This document shows, in pieces, positions 44,317-53,168 of a DNA stretch of 64,000 bases. The notes beneath the pieces were generated by a model. The model was not told the DNA's origin. It worked only from the letters and a program-made list of their open reading frames with translations, and did not search any database. The position numbers and the translations under genes are program-made. This DNA comes from Mycobacterium xenopi. GTDB taxonomy: Bacteria; Actinomycetota; Actinomycetes; Mycobacteriales; Mycobacteriaceae. Within the stretch, counting starts at the first letter, position 1. Each line of letters starts with the position of its first letter. The stretch covers positions 744,001 to 808,000 of the forward strand of contig NZ_AP022314.1 of the NCBI RefSeq assembly GCF_009936235.1. The letters run 5' to 3'.

Positions 44317-45573
44317 ATGACGGCTACGCCGGCGGGTCTGTGTGAGTTCATCGACGCATCCCCGTCGCCGTTCCACGTGTGTGCCACGGTGGCGCGTGCG
44401 CTGCGCGCCGCCGGGTATGTCGAGTTGGCCGAGACCGAGGCCTGGCCCGGCGCCGGCAAATTCTTCACGGTGCGCGCGGGCTCGGTGGTGGCGTGGCACA
44501 GCGCGGGCGCGTCGGCCGCGCCGTTTCGGGTGATCGGCGCCCATACCGACAGCCCCAATCTGCGGGTCAAGCAGCGGCCCGACCGCGTGGTTGCGGGTTG
44601 GCAGGTGGTCGCGCTGCAGCCTTACGGGGGCGCCTGGCTGAACTCGTGGCTGGACCGCGACCTGGGGATCAGCGGCCGACTGTCGGTGCGCGACGGTGCC
44701 GGCGTCAGCCACCGGTTGGTGCGCATCGACGATCCGATTCTGCGGGTGCCGCAGCTGGCCATCCACCTGGCCGAAGACCGCAAGTCACTCACGTTGGACC
44801 CGCAGCACCACGTCAATGCGGTGTGGGCCGCCGGCGACTCCACCCGCTCGTTTGTCGGCTACGTCGCCGAGCGCGCCGGCGTCGGCGCCGACGACGTGCT
44901 CGGGTTCGACCTGATGACCCATGATCTGGCTCCCTCCACGCTGGCTGGAGTCGACGACCAGTTCCTCAGCGCGCCGCGGCTGGACAACCAGGCCAGCTGC
45001 TATGCCGGCCTGGAAGCGCTGCTGGCCGCCGAACCGGACCGTTACCTGCCGGTGCTGGTGTTGTTCGACCACGAAGAGGTCGGTTCAAGCTCCGACCACG
45101 GCGCCCAGTCCGAGCTGCTGCTGACCACACTGGAGCGCGTCGTGCTGGCCGCCGGCGGCGACCGCGAGGATTTCCTGCGCCGGATGGCCGGATCGATGAT
45201 GGCCTCGGCGGACATGGCGCACGCCACCCACCCCAACTACCCGGACCGGCACGAGCCCGGGCACCCGGTCACCATCAACGGGGGCCCGGTGCTCAAGGTG
45301 CAACCCAACCTGCGGTATGCCACCGACGGGCGCACCGCTGCGGCCTTCGCACTCGCCTGCCGACAGGCCGGCGTGGCGTTGCAGCGATACGAACACCGCG
45401 CCGACCTACCATGCGGTTCGACGATCGGCCCGATCGCCTCGGCACGCACCGGCATCCCGACCGTGGACGTCGGCGCTCCCCAACTGGCGATGCACTCCGC
45501 CCGCGAACTGATGGGCGCCGCCGACGTCACCGCGTATTCGGCTGCGCTGCAGGCGTTTTTGGCGCCACAGTGA
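44317..45573 (+). CDS. pepC: M18 aminopeptidase
   Basis: Dinuclear-zinc aminopeptidase of the M18 (aspartyl aminopeptidase) family, 418 residues. Metal ligands and signatures: IGAHTDSPNLRVK (first His), LDNQASCYAGLEALL, LFDHEEVGSSSDHGAQS (Glu-Glu pair), SADMAHATHPNY and CGSTIGPI. ATG 44317 follows GAGGAC. Divergent from the DyP gene by 49 bp. Probably acts in intracellular peptide turnover. Confidence 0.95.
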   Translation: MTATPAGLCEFIDASPSPFHVCATVARALRAAGYVELAETEAWPGAGKFFTVRAGSVVAWHSAGASAAPFRVIGAHTDSPNLRVKQRPDRVVAGWQVVALQPYGGAWLNSWLDRDLGISGRLSVRDGAGVSHRLVRIDDPILRVPQLAIHLAEDRKSLTLDPQHHVNAVWAAGDSTRSFVGYVAERAGVGADDVLGFDLMTHDLAPSTLAGVDDQFLSAPRLDNQASCYAGLEALLAAEPDRYLPVLVLFDHEEVGSSSDHGAQSELLLTTLERVVLAAGGDREDFLRRMAGSMMASADMAHATHPNYPDRHEPGHPVTINGGPVLKVQPNLRYATDGRTAAAFALACRQAGVALQRYEHRADLPCGSTIGPIASARTGIPTVDVGAPQLAMHSARELMGAADVTAYSAALQAFLAPQ

Positions 45574-45582
45574 CATGGGGGT

Positions 45583-46007
45583 TCAGCGCGAGGCGAGGAC
45601 AGCCGGTTCGTAGCGGATGACGTTTTCCACCACCATGCCGTTGCGGCTGCGGACCCGGTCGAGCCCGCGGATCGTGAAGGGGCCGTCCGGGCCGGTGCCT
45701 TGGCCCACGTAGTGCAAGAACACCAGCTGCTCGCCCACGGCCGCGCTGGGCACGGTTGCACTGTCGACCAGTTCGAGCTTCAAATCCGGCGCGGCGATAA
45801 GCAATTCGGCGATCTCGGCCGTGTGCGCCTCTTTGCCTGGCACCGGTTCGGCGTCGTCCGACCAATAGCCGACGATGTCGTCGGCCAAAAATCAAACCCG
45901 CGGGTCAGGGTCGGGGCGGCCCAATACGCCGCCCACATCTCAGCGCTGAACGTCGGGGTCGCTGAGTCGGAGCTCGTGCGGAGTGGGGCGGACTGAATGT
46001 CGGTCAT
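45583..46007 (-). pseudogene. SnoaL-like protein, disrupted by a one-base frameshift
   Basis: ATG 46007 has an excellent GGAGGAAG ribosome site and begins MTDIQSAPLRTSSDS, then MWAAYWAAPTLTRGFDF. At an A5 tract (45887-45891 on the plus strand) the frame is lost. The continuation LADDIVGYWSDDAEPVPGKEAHTAEIAELL is in another frame to 45583. One more A (T on the coding strand) would give GFDFLADDIVGYW and a 141-residue SnoaL/NTF2-like protein. Homopolymer position makes sequencing error a real alternative. Divergent from an XRE remnant. Confidence 0.8.
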
Positions 46008-46104
46008 GGCTTCCTCCAGGAGTCGGGGCGCCGCCCGGTTGCGGCCGCACAATTACCTCGCAGGACATCGCCGCCACGCATCGTTGCGATTACGGTTTCT
46101 TTCC

Positions 46105-46266
46105 GTGACCGACTCGACGGTTGGCGGATTACTGCGTGGCTGGCGAGAGCGTCGCCGGGTAAGCCAGCTCGAGCTTTCGCTTCAGGTGGGCGTGTCAGCG
46201 AGGCATCTGAGCTTCATCGAAACCGGGCGCTCGCGGCCCAGCGCTGAAACGGTGCTTGCCCTGGCC
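46105..46266 (+). pseudogene. Truncated XRE/MmyB-type regulator, N-terminal domain only
   Basis: GTG 46105 starts a helix-turn-helix domain (LLRGWRERRRVSQLELSL, then VSARHLSFIETGRSRPSAET) typical of XRE regulators with a MmyB-like ligand domain. Homology stops after VLALA at about 46266. The following codons (GPGRYRAASRQ onwards) are not regulator-like and run into the purL promoter. The roughly 200-residue C-terminal domain is missing, so a deletion has probably joined this remnant to the purL upstream region. Such regulators often stand divergent to the enzyme they control, here the also broken SnoaL gene. Confidence 0.75.
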
Positions 46267-46387
46267 GGACCCGGCCGGTACCGGGCGGCGTCGCGCCAGA
46301 TGCGGCCCTCGTCGTCGCCCGACGGTGAGCGGCCACCCATTAGTCACGGATGCAAACGTCAACCGCGGTATCGATGCGGCGGGAACC

Positions 46388-46393
46388 TAGACT
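46388..46393 (+). promoter_or_regulatory. Leaderless -10 element of purL
   Basis: TAGACT six bases before GTG 46400 with no Shine-Dalgarno in between; the TAnnnT hexamer and spacing are those of mycobacterial leaderless genes. Confidence 0.6.
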
Positions 46394-46399
46394 GGCTCC

Positions 46400-48694
46400 G
46401 TGACGTTCGGGCTCACTCACGCGGTCGATACCGTCGAGCGGGCCGCCGCCACCCCTGATCAGCCGCAACCCTTCCGCGAGCTCGGTCTCAAAGACGACGA
46501 GTACCAGCGCATCCGCGACATTCTGGGCCGCCGCCCTACCGACGTCGAGCTGGCGATGTATTCGGTGATGTGGAGCGAGCACTGCTCATACAAATCGTCG
46601 AAGGTTCACCTGCGCTACTTCGGGGAGACCACCACCGACGAGATGCGGGCCGGCCTGCTGGCCGGTATCGGGGAGAACGCAGGCGTCGTCGACATCGGCG
46701 ACGGCTGGGCTGTCACCTTCAAGGTCGAGTCGCACAACCACCCCTCCTACGTCGAGCCCTACCAGGGCGCGGCTACCGGGGTCGGCGGCATCGTGCGCGA
46801 CATCATGGCGATGGGGGCGCGACCGGTCGCGGTGATGGACCAGCTGCGCTTCGGCCCGGCCGACGCCCCGGACACCCGCCGGGTGGTCGACGGCGTGGTG
46901 CGCGGGATCGGGGGATACGGCAACTCGCTGGGCCTGCCCAACATCGGTGGCGAGACCGTCTTCGACGCCTGCTACGCCGGCAACCCGTTGGTCAACGCGT
47001 TGTGCGTCGGCGTGTTGCGCAAAGAAGACCTACACTTCGCCTTCGCCTCGGGCGCCGGTAACAAGATCATCCTGTTCGGTGCCCGCACCGGACTCGACGG
47101 CATCGGCGGGGTGTCGGTGCTGGCGTCGGACACCTTCGGCGGTGACGAGGCCGGACCGGGCCGCAAGAAGCTGCCGTCGGTTCAGGTCGGTGACCCGTTC
47201 ATGGAAAAGGTGCTCATCGAATGCTGCCTGGAGCTCTACGCCAGCGGTCTGGTGATCGGCATCCAGGATTTAGGTGGTGCCGGATTAGCTTGTGCCACTT
47301 CGGAACTGGCCTCCGCCGGGGACGGGGGCATGGACATCGAACTGGGCACCGTACCGCTGCGCACCACCGGGATGACGCCCGCCGAGGTGCTGTGCAGCGA
47401 GTCGCAGGAGCGGATGTGCGCGGTGGTCGCGCCGGACAACGTGGACGCTTTCCTAGCGGTGTGCCGCAAATGGGAGGTGCTGGCCACGGTGATCGGTGAC
47501 GTCACCGACGGCAACCGGTTGCGCATCACCTGGCACGGCGAGACCGTCGCCGACGTGCCGCCGCGCACCGTGGCCCATGACGGGCCGGTATACCAGCGTC
47601 CGCTAGCCCGACCAGCCTCGCAGGACGCGTTGAATGCCGACCGGTCGAGCAGCCTGCCGCGGCCAACCACTGGCGCCGAGTTGCGCGCCACTTTGCTTGC
47701 GCTGCTGGGCAGTCCGCATTTGTGCAGCCGCAGATTCATCACCGAACAGTACGACCGCTACGTGCGCGGCAACACCGTGCTGGCCGCGCACGCCGACGCC
47801 GGCATGCTGCGCGTGGACGAGTCCACCGGACGCGGCATCGCGGTGTCCACCGACGCGTCCGGCCGCTACACGGTGCTGGACCCCTATGCGGGCGCCCAGC
47901 TCGCGCTGGCCGAGGCGTACCGCAACGTCGCGGTGACGGGAGCGACCCCGGTCGCGGTCACCAACTGCCTCAACTTCGGCTCACCCGAAGACCCGGCGGT
48001 TATGTGGCAGTTCGCCGAGGCGGTGCGCGGATTGGCCGACGGCTGCGCGGCCCTTGGCATTCCGGTGACCGGCGGCAACGTCAGCTTCTACAACCAGACC
48101 GGATCGACCCCGATCCTGCCTACCCCGGTGGTCGGTGTGCTCGGCGTCATCGACGACGTGCACCACCGTATTCCGATCGGTCTGGGCGACGGGCCGGGGC
48201 AGACGCTGATGCTGCTCGGTGATACCCATGACGAGTTCGACGGCTCGGTGTGGGCCCAGGTGACCGCCGACCATCTCGGCGGGCTGCCGCCGAAAGTCGA
48301 CCTGGCCCGCGAGAAGCTGTTGGCCGACGTGCTCAGCACGGCCGCCCGCGACGGACTGGTGTCTGCGGCGCACGACCTGTCCGAAGGTGGCCTGGCCATC
48401 GCGGTGGTGGAGGCCGCGCTGGCGGGTGAAACCGGTTGCTGCGTCGTGCTTCCCGACGACATCGACCCCTTCGTGATGTTGTTTTCCGAGTCGACGGGCC
48501 GGGTGTTGGTGGCGGTGCCGCGCGCCGAGGAGCGTCGGTTCCGGTCGCTGTGCGAGGTGCGTGGGCTGCCCGCCGTGGGCATCGGAGTCGTCGACCCAGA
48601 GTCAGATGCCGTCGAATTTCGGGGGCGGTTCACTGTATCGCTGGCAGAACTGCGCGGCACCTCCGAGGCGGTGCTGCCCGCACTGTTCGGATGA
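46400..48694 (+). CDS. purL: FGAM synthase PurL subunit
   Basis: ATP-dependent amidation of FGAR, the catalytic subunit of the PurLQS complex; 764 residues, small-PurL type. Motifs: MYSVMWSEHCSYKSSKVHLR, FKVESHNHPSYVEPYQGAATGVGGI, GIQDLGGAGLACATSELA and the C-terminal AAHDLSEGGLAIAV. Start GTG 46400, leaderless. The N-terminus is about ten residues longer than I recall in M. tuberculosis. Confidence 0.98.
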   Translation: MTFGLTHAVDTVERAAATPDQPQPFRELGLKDDEYQRIRDILGRRPTDVELAMYSVMWSEHCSYKSSKVHLRYFGETTTDEMRAGLLAGIGENAGVVDIGDGWAVTFKVESHNHPSYVEPYQGAATGVGGIVRDIMAMGARPVAVMDQLRFGPADAPDTRRVVDGVVRGIGGYGNSLGLPNIGGETVFDACYAGNPLVNALCVGVLRKEDLHFAFASGAGNKIILFGARTGLDGIGGVSVLASDTFGGDEAGPGRKKLPSVQVGDPFMEKVLIECCLELYASGLVIGIQDLGGAGLACATSELASAGDGGMDIELGTVPLRTTGMTPAEVLCSESQERMCAVVAPDNVDAFLAVCRKWEVLATVIGDVTDGNRLRITWHGETVADVPPRTVAHDGPVYQRPLARPASQDALNADRSSSLPRPTTGAELRATLLALLGSPHLCSRRFITEQYDRYVRGNTVLAAHADAGMLRVDESTGRGIAVSTDASGRYTVLDPYAGAQLALAEAYRNVAVTGATPVAVTNCLNFGSPEDPAVMWQFAEAVRGLADGCAALGIPVTGGNVSFYNQTGSTPILPTPVVGVLGVIDDVHHRIPIGLGDGPGQTLMLLGDTHDEFDGSVWAQVTADHLGGLPPKVDLAREKLLADVLSTAARDGLVSAAHDLSEGGLAIAVVEAALAGETGCCVVLPDDIDPFVMLFSESTGRVLVAVPRAEERRFRSLCEVRGLPAVGIGVVDPESDAVEFRGRFTVSLAELRGTSEAVLPALFG

Positions 48695-48704
48695 GTGTGC
48701 GGGC

Positions 48705-50471
48705 ATGAGGATCCCGGTACACGACGCTGCCGCCGAACCGCTCAGCGATGCCGCCCAGCCCCACGGCCGGCACCCGCTGCTGGTGTGGGCGTGGGGCTTG
48801 CTGCGACTGCGTTTTGGCGGGGTCGGGTTCGGCGCGCTGTTTTTCTGCTTGTCGTTGACGCCGTCACTGCTGCCCAGGGATTGGCTGTTCCAAGGACTGA
48901 TCGGCGGCATCAACGCCGCTTTCGGCTATGGCCTGGGCGTGCTGCTGGAAAAGGCTGCGCAGCGTTTCGTGCTGCGCAACGCCCGCTGGTGGCCGCCGCC
49001 GGCCCGGGTGCTGTTCGGGATCAAGGCGGCTGTCGTCGTGATCGCGCCGAGTGCGGCGGTGCTGATGCTCGTCCCGGCCGCGGGATGGCAGCGGCAAGTG
49101 TCGGCGTTGATGGGCATCCCCGGTCCGACCACGCTGAGCTATCTGCGCACGTTGGTCGTTGCGAGCGTGGTGAGTGCTGTCCTGGTGGCGACGTGCCGGA
49201 CGCTGATCGACGCTATCAAGCTGCTGGCCCGGATGCTGATCAGGCGCTGGCATCTGCACGACGAGGTGGCGCTGTTCATCGGCACCACGATCGTCGTGGC
49301 GTTGCTGATCACCCTGATCAATGGGGTCTTGGTGCGGGGGTTCTTCATGGGGGCCAACGCCCTCTCCGAGCCGCGGAACAACGCCACCGGCGCGCGCATA
49401 CATCAGCCGTTGATGCCCGAAAAGTCCGGTAGCCCAGCGTCATTGGCGCCCTGGGACACGCTGGGCTTCCAGGGCCGCAACTTCGTCGCCACCGGCCCGC
49501 ATGCCGCCGAGCTGACCCGGCTCAACGGTCGGCCCGCCAAGGAGCCCATCCGGGTCTATGCCGGGCTGCAGACCGCCGCCGACGACCGGGCACGCGCGCA
49601 GATCATCGTCGACGAGCTCGAGCGCACCCACGCATTCGATCGCAAGCTGCTGGTAATCATCCCGACCACCGGCACCGGCTGGATCGATCCGGTGGCAGCG
49701 CGTTCACTGGAGATGATGTACAACGGTGACACCGCGATGGCCGGGCTGCAGTACTCGTATCTGCCCAGCTGGATTTCATTCTTGGCCGACCGGCAAAAGT
49801 CGATGGATTCCGGGAAGGTGCTCATCGACACCGTCCACAACCGTTGGCGGCAGCTGCCGGCGGATCACCGACCGAAATTGGTGCTTTACGGCGAAAGCCT
49901 GGGTTCGATGGCCGGGCAGGCGGCGTTCGGGTTCTTGCCCGACATCGCCCAGATGGGCTTCGACGCGGTGCTGTGGGTGGGGCCGCCGCACGAAAGCCCG
50001 TTGTGGCATGCGCTGATCGTGCGACGCGATCCCGGGACCACCGAGGTGCAGCCACGCTACGACAATGGGCGAACGGTGCGCTTTTCCGAGGCCGTCGACC
50101 CCGCCGACGTCGCCCGCGTCGCAGCGGGGCCATGGGAGGGCACCCGGGTGCTGTTCCTGCAACATCCATCCGATCCGGTCGTCTGGTGGTCGCCCGGTTT
50201 GCTGTTCAGCCGACCGGATTGGCTGGTCGAACCACCGGGGCAAGACCGCACCGCGTCGATGCGCTGGTATCCGGTGGTGACGTTCTGGCAAGTCAGCGCG
50301 GACCTCACCGAAGCCGAGCGCATGCCCCGCGGACATGGCCACAACTATGGCAACACCATCCTCGACGGCTGGGCCGCGGTGATACCCCCGGATGGCTGGA
50401 CGGGCGCGGACACCGAGCGGATACGTGCCGCGGTCAAACAGTCAGAAAGTGCTGACGGACCCGAAAACTGA
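48705..50471 (+). CDS. Membrane alpha/beta-hydrolase protein (DUF2319, Rv1069c-like)
   Basis: A 588-residue protein with an N-terminal membrane region of about five helices (LFFCLSLTPSLLPRDWLF, FGIKAAVVVIAPSAAVLML, IGTTIVVALLITLINGVLV) and a C-terminal hydrolase-like domain with the nucleophile elbow YGESLGSMAGQAAFG and a possible His in RGHGHNYGN. Length and sequence recall Rv1069c, which lies elsewhere in M. tuberculosis. ATG 48705 is 10 bp after the purL stop, and its stop overlaps the next ATG. Function unknown. Confidence 0.87.
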   Translation: MRIPVHDAAAEPLSDAAQPHGRHPLLVWAWGLLRLRFGGVGFGALFFCLSLTPSLLPRDWLFQGLIGGINAAFGYGLGVLLEKAAQRFVLRNARWWPPPARVLFGIKAAVVVIAPSAAVLMLVPAAGWQRQVSALMGIPGPTTLSYLRTLVVASVVSAVLVATCRTLIDAIKLLARMLIRRWHLHDEVALFIGTTIVVALLITLINGVLVRGFFMGANALSEPRNNATGARIHQPLMPEKSGSPASLAPWDTLGFQGRNFVATGPHAAELTRLNGRPAKEPIRVYAGLQTAADDRARAQIIVDELERTHAFDRKLLVIIPTTGTGWIDPVAARSLEMMYNGDTAMAGLQYSYLPSWISFLADRQKSMDSGKVLIDTVHNRWRQLPADHRPKLVLYGESLGSMAGQAAFGFLPDIAQMGFDAVLWVGPPHESPLWHALIVRRDPGTTEVQPRYDNGRTVRFSEAVDPADVARVAAGPWEGTRVLFLQHPSDPVVWWSPGLLFSRPDWLVEPPGQDRTASMRWYPVVTFWQVSADLTEAERMPRGHGHNYGNTILDGWAAVIPPDGWTGADTERIRAAVKQSESADGPEN

Positions 50472-51103
50472 TGCACGACAGCAGCTTTGAGCGGTTACGG
50501 GCGCTCCTACTGGCCACCGCGCTGGTCGGCTCGAGCTTCGTCGTGCCGCGGATACCGATGCGGTGGCGAGTACCCGCGCAAGCTGGCGGAGGCGCGCTGC
50601 TAGCACTGCTGACCGGTTCGCGCATCGGGTTGTCTCCGCCGCGGTTGTGGGCCGGGTTGCGCTGGGGGGTGGTGGCGGGGGCCGCCGCGGCGACCGCGGT
50701 CGCGGTGACGGCCCCGGTGCCGGTGGTGCGGCTGTCGATGTCCGCGCGGCCGTTGCCGCGCTCGGCGCCGGCCTGGCTGGGGGTACAGATACCCGTGGGT
50801 ACGGTGTGGGCCGAGGAAGCCGCATTCCGGGCCGCGTTGGCGACCGCCGCCACGAGGGGCTTCGGTAACACCGGGGGACGGTTGGTGCAGGCCGTCGCGT
50901 TCGGGCTCTCCCACATCGCCGACGCACGCGCCGCAGGCCAGCCGGTGGGCCCGACCATCCTGGTCACCGGGGTGGCGGGGTGGCTATTCGGCTGGCTGGC
51001 AGACCGGTCCGGCAGCCTGGCCGCGCCGATACTGACACACCTGGCGATCAACGAGACCGCGGCCGCGGCAGCGCTCACCATCCAGCGGCGGTCACGCTCC
51101 TAA
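50471..51103 (+). CDS. CPBP/CAAX-type membrane protease-like protein (Rv0804-like)
   Basis: A 210-residue membrane protein with five or six hydrophobic helices. The CPBP intramembrane protease motifs are visible: VWAEEAAFRAAL (EExxxR), QAVAFGLSHIAD (FxxxH) and APILTHLAINETA (HxxxN). ATG 50471 overlaps the previous stop. In M. tuberculosis I recall Rv0805 (cyclic nucleotide phosphodiesterase) and cpsY next; both are absent here and an SCP-like gene follows after 3 bp. Confidence 0.85.
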   Translation: MHDSSFERLRALLLATALVGSSFVVPRIPMRWRVPAQAGGGALLALLTGSRIGLSPPRLWAGLRWGVVAGAAAATAVAVTAPVPVVRLSMSARPLPRSAPAWLGVQIPVGTVWAEEAAFRAALATAATRGFGNTGGRLVQAVAFGLSHIADARAAGQPVGPTILVTGVAGWLFGWLADRSGSLAAPILTHLAINETAAAAALTIQRRSRS

Positions 51104-51106
51104 CAG

Positions 51107-51498
51107 ATGGCCGCCCGTCAAAGCGCCGACCCGGCCAAGACCCGCCAAGCCGTCTTGGCCGTCGCCGACTGGCTGCGTGACGAAAACCGCCCCACCCCGG
51201 AGCGAGCAGAGCTGGCCGCCGCGGTCCGGCTGACCGCGCGCACCCTGGCCGCGCAGGCGCCCGGCGCCAGTGTCGAAGTCCGGATCCCGCCGTTCGTCGC
51301 GGTGCAGTGCATTGCCGGTCCCCGGCATACCCGCGGAACCCCACCGAACGTCGTCGAGACCGATCCGCGAACGTGGCTGCTGCTGGCCACCGGGTTGCTG
51401 CAGGTGCCGGCGGCCGAAGCGGCGGCGCGCTGCACCTGTCGGGTGCGCGGGCCGGCCAGATCGAACGATGGCTGCCGCTGGTGAACCTGCCGACTTGA
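51107..51498 (+). pseudogene. Sterol-carrier-like small protein (Rv0807-like), probable C-terminal frameshift
   Basis: ATG 51107 opens a frame with VEVRIPPFVAVQCIAGPRHTRGTPP and ETDPRTWLLLATGLL, well conserved in the family before purF. As written it ends in an atypical Cys/Arg-rich tail at 51484. One extra G at about 51419-51424 (GCGGCGG to GCGGGCGG) would instead read AGGALHLSGARAGQIERWLPLV, the expected ending, with stop at 51496-51498 and 130 residues. Most of the protein would survive even with the shift. Either a real mutation or a missed base in a G run. Confidence 0.72.
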
Positions 51499-51593
51499 CG
51501 AGCCGCCAGCGCAACACGCACGCCGGATTCTGCGACCCGGCCGTCGTCCCCGTAGACTCCGTTACGTCACCAACGTTCGGGAGCCGTCAGACC

Positions 51594-53138
51594 GTGACCG
51601 TCCTGCAGCCCCAGCCTGAGGACAATCCGCCCCGCGAAGAATGCGGTGTCTTCGGGGTATGGGCCCCCGGCGAGGAAGTCGCCAAGCTCACTTACTACGG
51701 CTTGTATGCGCTGCAGCACCGCGGGCAGGAAGCCGCCGGCATCGCTGTGGCCGACGGGTCGCAGGTGCTGGTATTCAAAGATCTCGGGCTGGTCAGCCAG
51801 GTGTTTGACGAGCAGACGCTGGCGGCCATGCCAGGGCACGTCGCCATCGGGCACTGCCGCTACTCCACTACCGGGCAGACCACCTGGGAGAACGCCCAGC
51901 CGGTGTTCCGGACCACGACGGCCGGCACCGGGGTGGCACTGGGACACAACGGCAACATCGTCAACAGCACCGCTTTGGTCACCCGGGCCCGCGAAGCCGG
52001 GTTGATCAACCCGCGGCTGCCTGGCTCGGCCACCACCGACTCGGATGTCCTGGGCGCGCTGCTGGCGCACGCAGCGGCCGACTCGACGCTAGAACAAGCG
52101 GCATTGGAGCTGCTGCCGACCGTGCGGGGCGCGTTCTGCCTGATCTTCATGGACGAGAACACGCTGTACGCGGCGCGCGACCCGTACGGGGTGCGGCCGC
52201 TGTGCCTGGGACGCCTGGACCGCGGCTGGGTGGTGGCCTCCGAAACCGCCGCGCTGGACATCGTCGGCGCGTCCTTCGTGCGCGACATCGAGCCGGGCGA
52301 GCTGCTGGCGATCGACGCCGACGGGGTGCGGTCCAGCCGTTTTGCGGAGCCCACACCCAAGGGCTGCGTCTTCGAATACGTCTATCTGGCCCGCCCGGAC
52401 AGCACGATCGCCAATCGCTCGGTGCACGCCGCCCGCGTTGAGATCGGTCGCCGGCTGGCCCGAGAGTGCGGGATCGACGCCGACCTGGTGATCGGGGTGC
52501 CGGAATCCGGCACGCCCGCCGCGGTCGGCTACGCGCAGGAGTCCGGCACCCCCTATGGGCAGGGCCTGATGAAAAACGCCTACGTCGGGCGCACTTTTAT
52601 CCAGCCGTCGCAGACCATCCGCCAGCTTGGCATCCGGCTCAAGCTCAACCCGCTCAAAGAGGTCATCCGGGGCAAGCGGCTGATCGTCGTCGACGATTCG
52701 ATCGTGCGGGGAAACACCCAGCGCGCCCTGGTGCGGATGCTGCGTGAGGCCGGCGCCGCCGAAGTGCATGTGCGCATCGCCTCGCCGCCGGTGAAGTGGC
52801 CCTGCTTCTACGGAATCGACTTCCCGTCGGCGGCGGAGTTGATCGCGAACGCCGTCGACGACGAGGACGAGATGCTCGAAGCGGTGCGGCACGCGATCGG
52901 TGCCGACACGCTTGGCTACATCTCCCAAGAGGGACTGATCGCGGCCACCGAGCAGTCCGCGTCCCGGCTGTGCACCGCCTGCTTCGACGGCGCGTACCCG
53001 ATCGAGCTGTCCAGCGAGTCCGTCCTGGGCAAGAACGTCATCGAGCACATGCTGGCCACCGCGGCCCGCGAGGCCGTGCAGGCCGGCCCCGAGATCGACG
53101 AGGCCGCTCTGGCTGAAGACGCGCTACGGCGCCCCTAG
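51594..53138 (+). CDS. purF: Amidophosphoribosyltransferase
   Basis: First committed enzyme of purine synthesis, making phosphoribosylamine from PRPP and glutamine; 514 residues. GTG 51594 is preceded by GGGAG and gives a 16-residue propeptide before the catalytic Cys17 (EECGVFGVW), as in the Fe-S, self-processing type. PRPP loop LIVVDDSIVRGNT. Cluster Cys residues are in WPCFYGID and SRLCTACFDG. The long upstream extension of the frame overlaps the preceding gene and is not coding. purM follows after 30 bp. Confidence 0.98.
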   Translation: MTVLQPQPEDNPPREECGVFGVWAPGEEVAKLTYYGLYALQHRGQEAAGIAVADGSQVLVFKDLGLVSQVFDEQTLAAMPGHVAIGHCRYSTTGQTTWENAQPVFRTTTAGTGVALGHNGNIVNSTALVTRAREAGLINPRLPGSATTDSDVLGALLAHAAADSTLEQAALELLPTVRGAFCLIFMDENTLYAARDPYGVRPLCLGRLDRGWVVASETAALDIVGASFVRDIEPGELLAIDADGVRSSRFAEPTPKGCVFEYVYLARPDSTIANRSVHAARVEIGRRLARECGIDADLVIGVPESGTPAAVGYAQESGTPYGQGLMKNAYVGRTFIQPSQTIRQLGIRLKLNPLKEVIRGKRLIVVDDSIVRGNTQRALVRMLREAGAAEVHVRIASPPVKWPCFYGIDFPSAAELIANAVDDEDEMLEAVRHAIGADTLGYISQEGLIAATEQSASRLCTACFDGAYPIELSSESVLGKNVIEHMLATAAREAVQAGPEIDEAALAEDALRRP

Positions 53139-53168
53139 CACGGCGCTGAACGGTAGCCTTTATCGGCG

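Noticed and set aside
44268..44570. N-terminal extension of DyP by 101 residues
   Set aside because: The extension is antisense to the pepC N-terminus and not DyP-like; GTG 44267 with its -10 fits better.
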